Part shown: positions 22,751 through 22,791 of the stretch, one piece after another
Layout of the letters: each line of letters starts with the position of its first letter
How positions within the stretch are numbered: the stretch's first letter is position 1
From: Piromyces finnis
Lineage: Eukaryota > Neocallimastigomycota > Neocallimastigomycetes > Neocallimastigales > Neocallimastigaceae
Reading direction: 5' to 3'
Assembly: GCA_002104945.1 (NCBI GenBank)
Contig: MCFH01000159.1
Coordinates: forward strand, 1-22,791
DNA: 22,791 nucleotides
Position numbers and translations under genes: made by a program
Notes under the pieces: model-generated
Told to the model about the DNA's origin: nothing
The model's database searches: none
Seen by the model: only the letters and a program-made list of their open reading frames with translations

Positions 22751-22791
22751 AAGAAAGAAAGAAAGAAAAAGAAAAAAGAAGTCAAAAAAAA
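22374..22791. repeat. Low-complexity 3' end of the window
   Basis: Long A runs (22392-22413, 22523-22536), T runs (22459-22472, 22688-22700), an AAT microsatellite (22717-22740) and an AAAG/GAAA repeat (22753-22775). No gene seen. The 3' untranslated region of the MFS gene should lie in the first 100 or so bases. Confidence 0.7.

Overview
The window is extremely A+T-rich (intergenic DNA is nearly all A and T). It has long homopolymer A and T runs, AAT/TTA microsatellites, short GT...AG introns of about 90-290 bp, poly-asparagine coding tracts and standard stop codons. This is the style of a dictyostelid social amoeba nuclear genome (Dictyostelium or a close relative). The species cannot be fixed from the sequence alone.

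Layout. (1) Positions 1-11083 form a large inverted repeat (palindrome) with arms of at least about 5.45 kb around a spacer of about 166 bp (5453-5618). Each arm carries the same ABCA-family full-size ABC transporter gene, and the 3' ends face each other across the centre. The left copy (+ strand) is cut off by the window start and has a dozen or more single-base frameshifts plus in-frame stops. The right copy (- strand, ATG at 11655, TAG ending at 6423) is complete but has five single-base frameshifts, all between 6780 and 8560. The two copies are generally broken at different places, and reading them together gives one intact frame of 1669 codons plus stop. (2) 11656-13348 is an intergenic region of about 1.7 kb. 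(3) 13349-15721 (- strand) is an intact seven-exon gene for a 497-residue RING protein of the yeast Sip5 / plant DA2 type, with an N-terminal myristoylation-type motif and a C-terminal ubiquitin-interacting-like motif. (4) 15722-20557 is an unusually long stretch of about 4.8 kb with no gene I can support; it holds a 270-bp TTA microsatellite and small GC-rich islands. (5) 20558-22373 (+ strand) is a four-exon major facilitator (SV2/SVOP/NiaP-like) transporter gene with about six single-base frameshifts. (6) 22374-22791 is low-complexity sequence.

The genes do not form an obvious pathway: two are membrane transporters and one is a probable ubiquitin ligase. The main result is the palindrome and the error pattern. 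Almost all damage is one-base indels, concentrated towards the window ends and the palindrome centre, while the RING gene in the middle is clean. That favours low-coverage sequence over biological gene decay, although decay cannot be excluded. The palindrome itself could be a real inverted duplication or an assembly/cloning fold-back.
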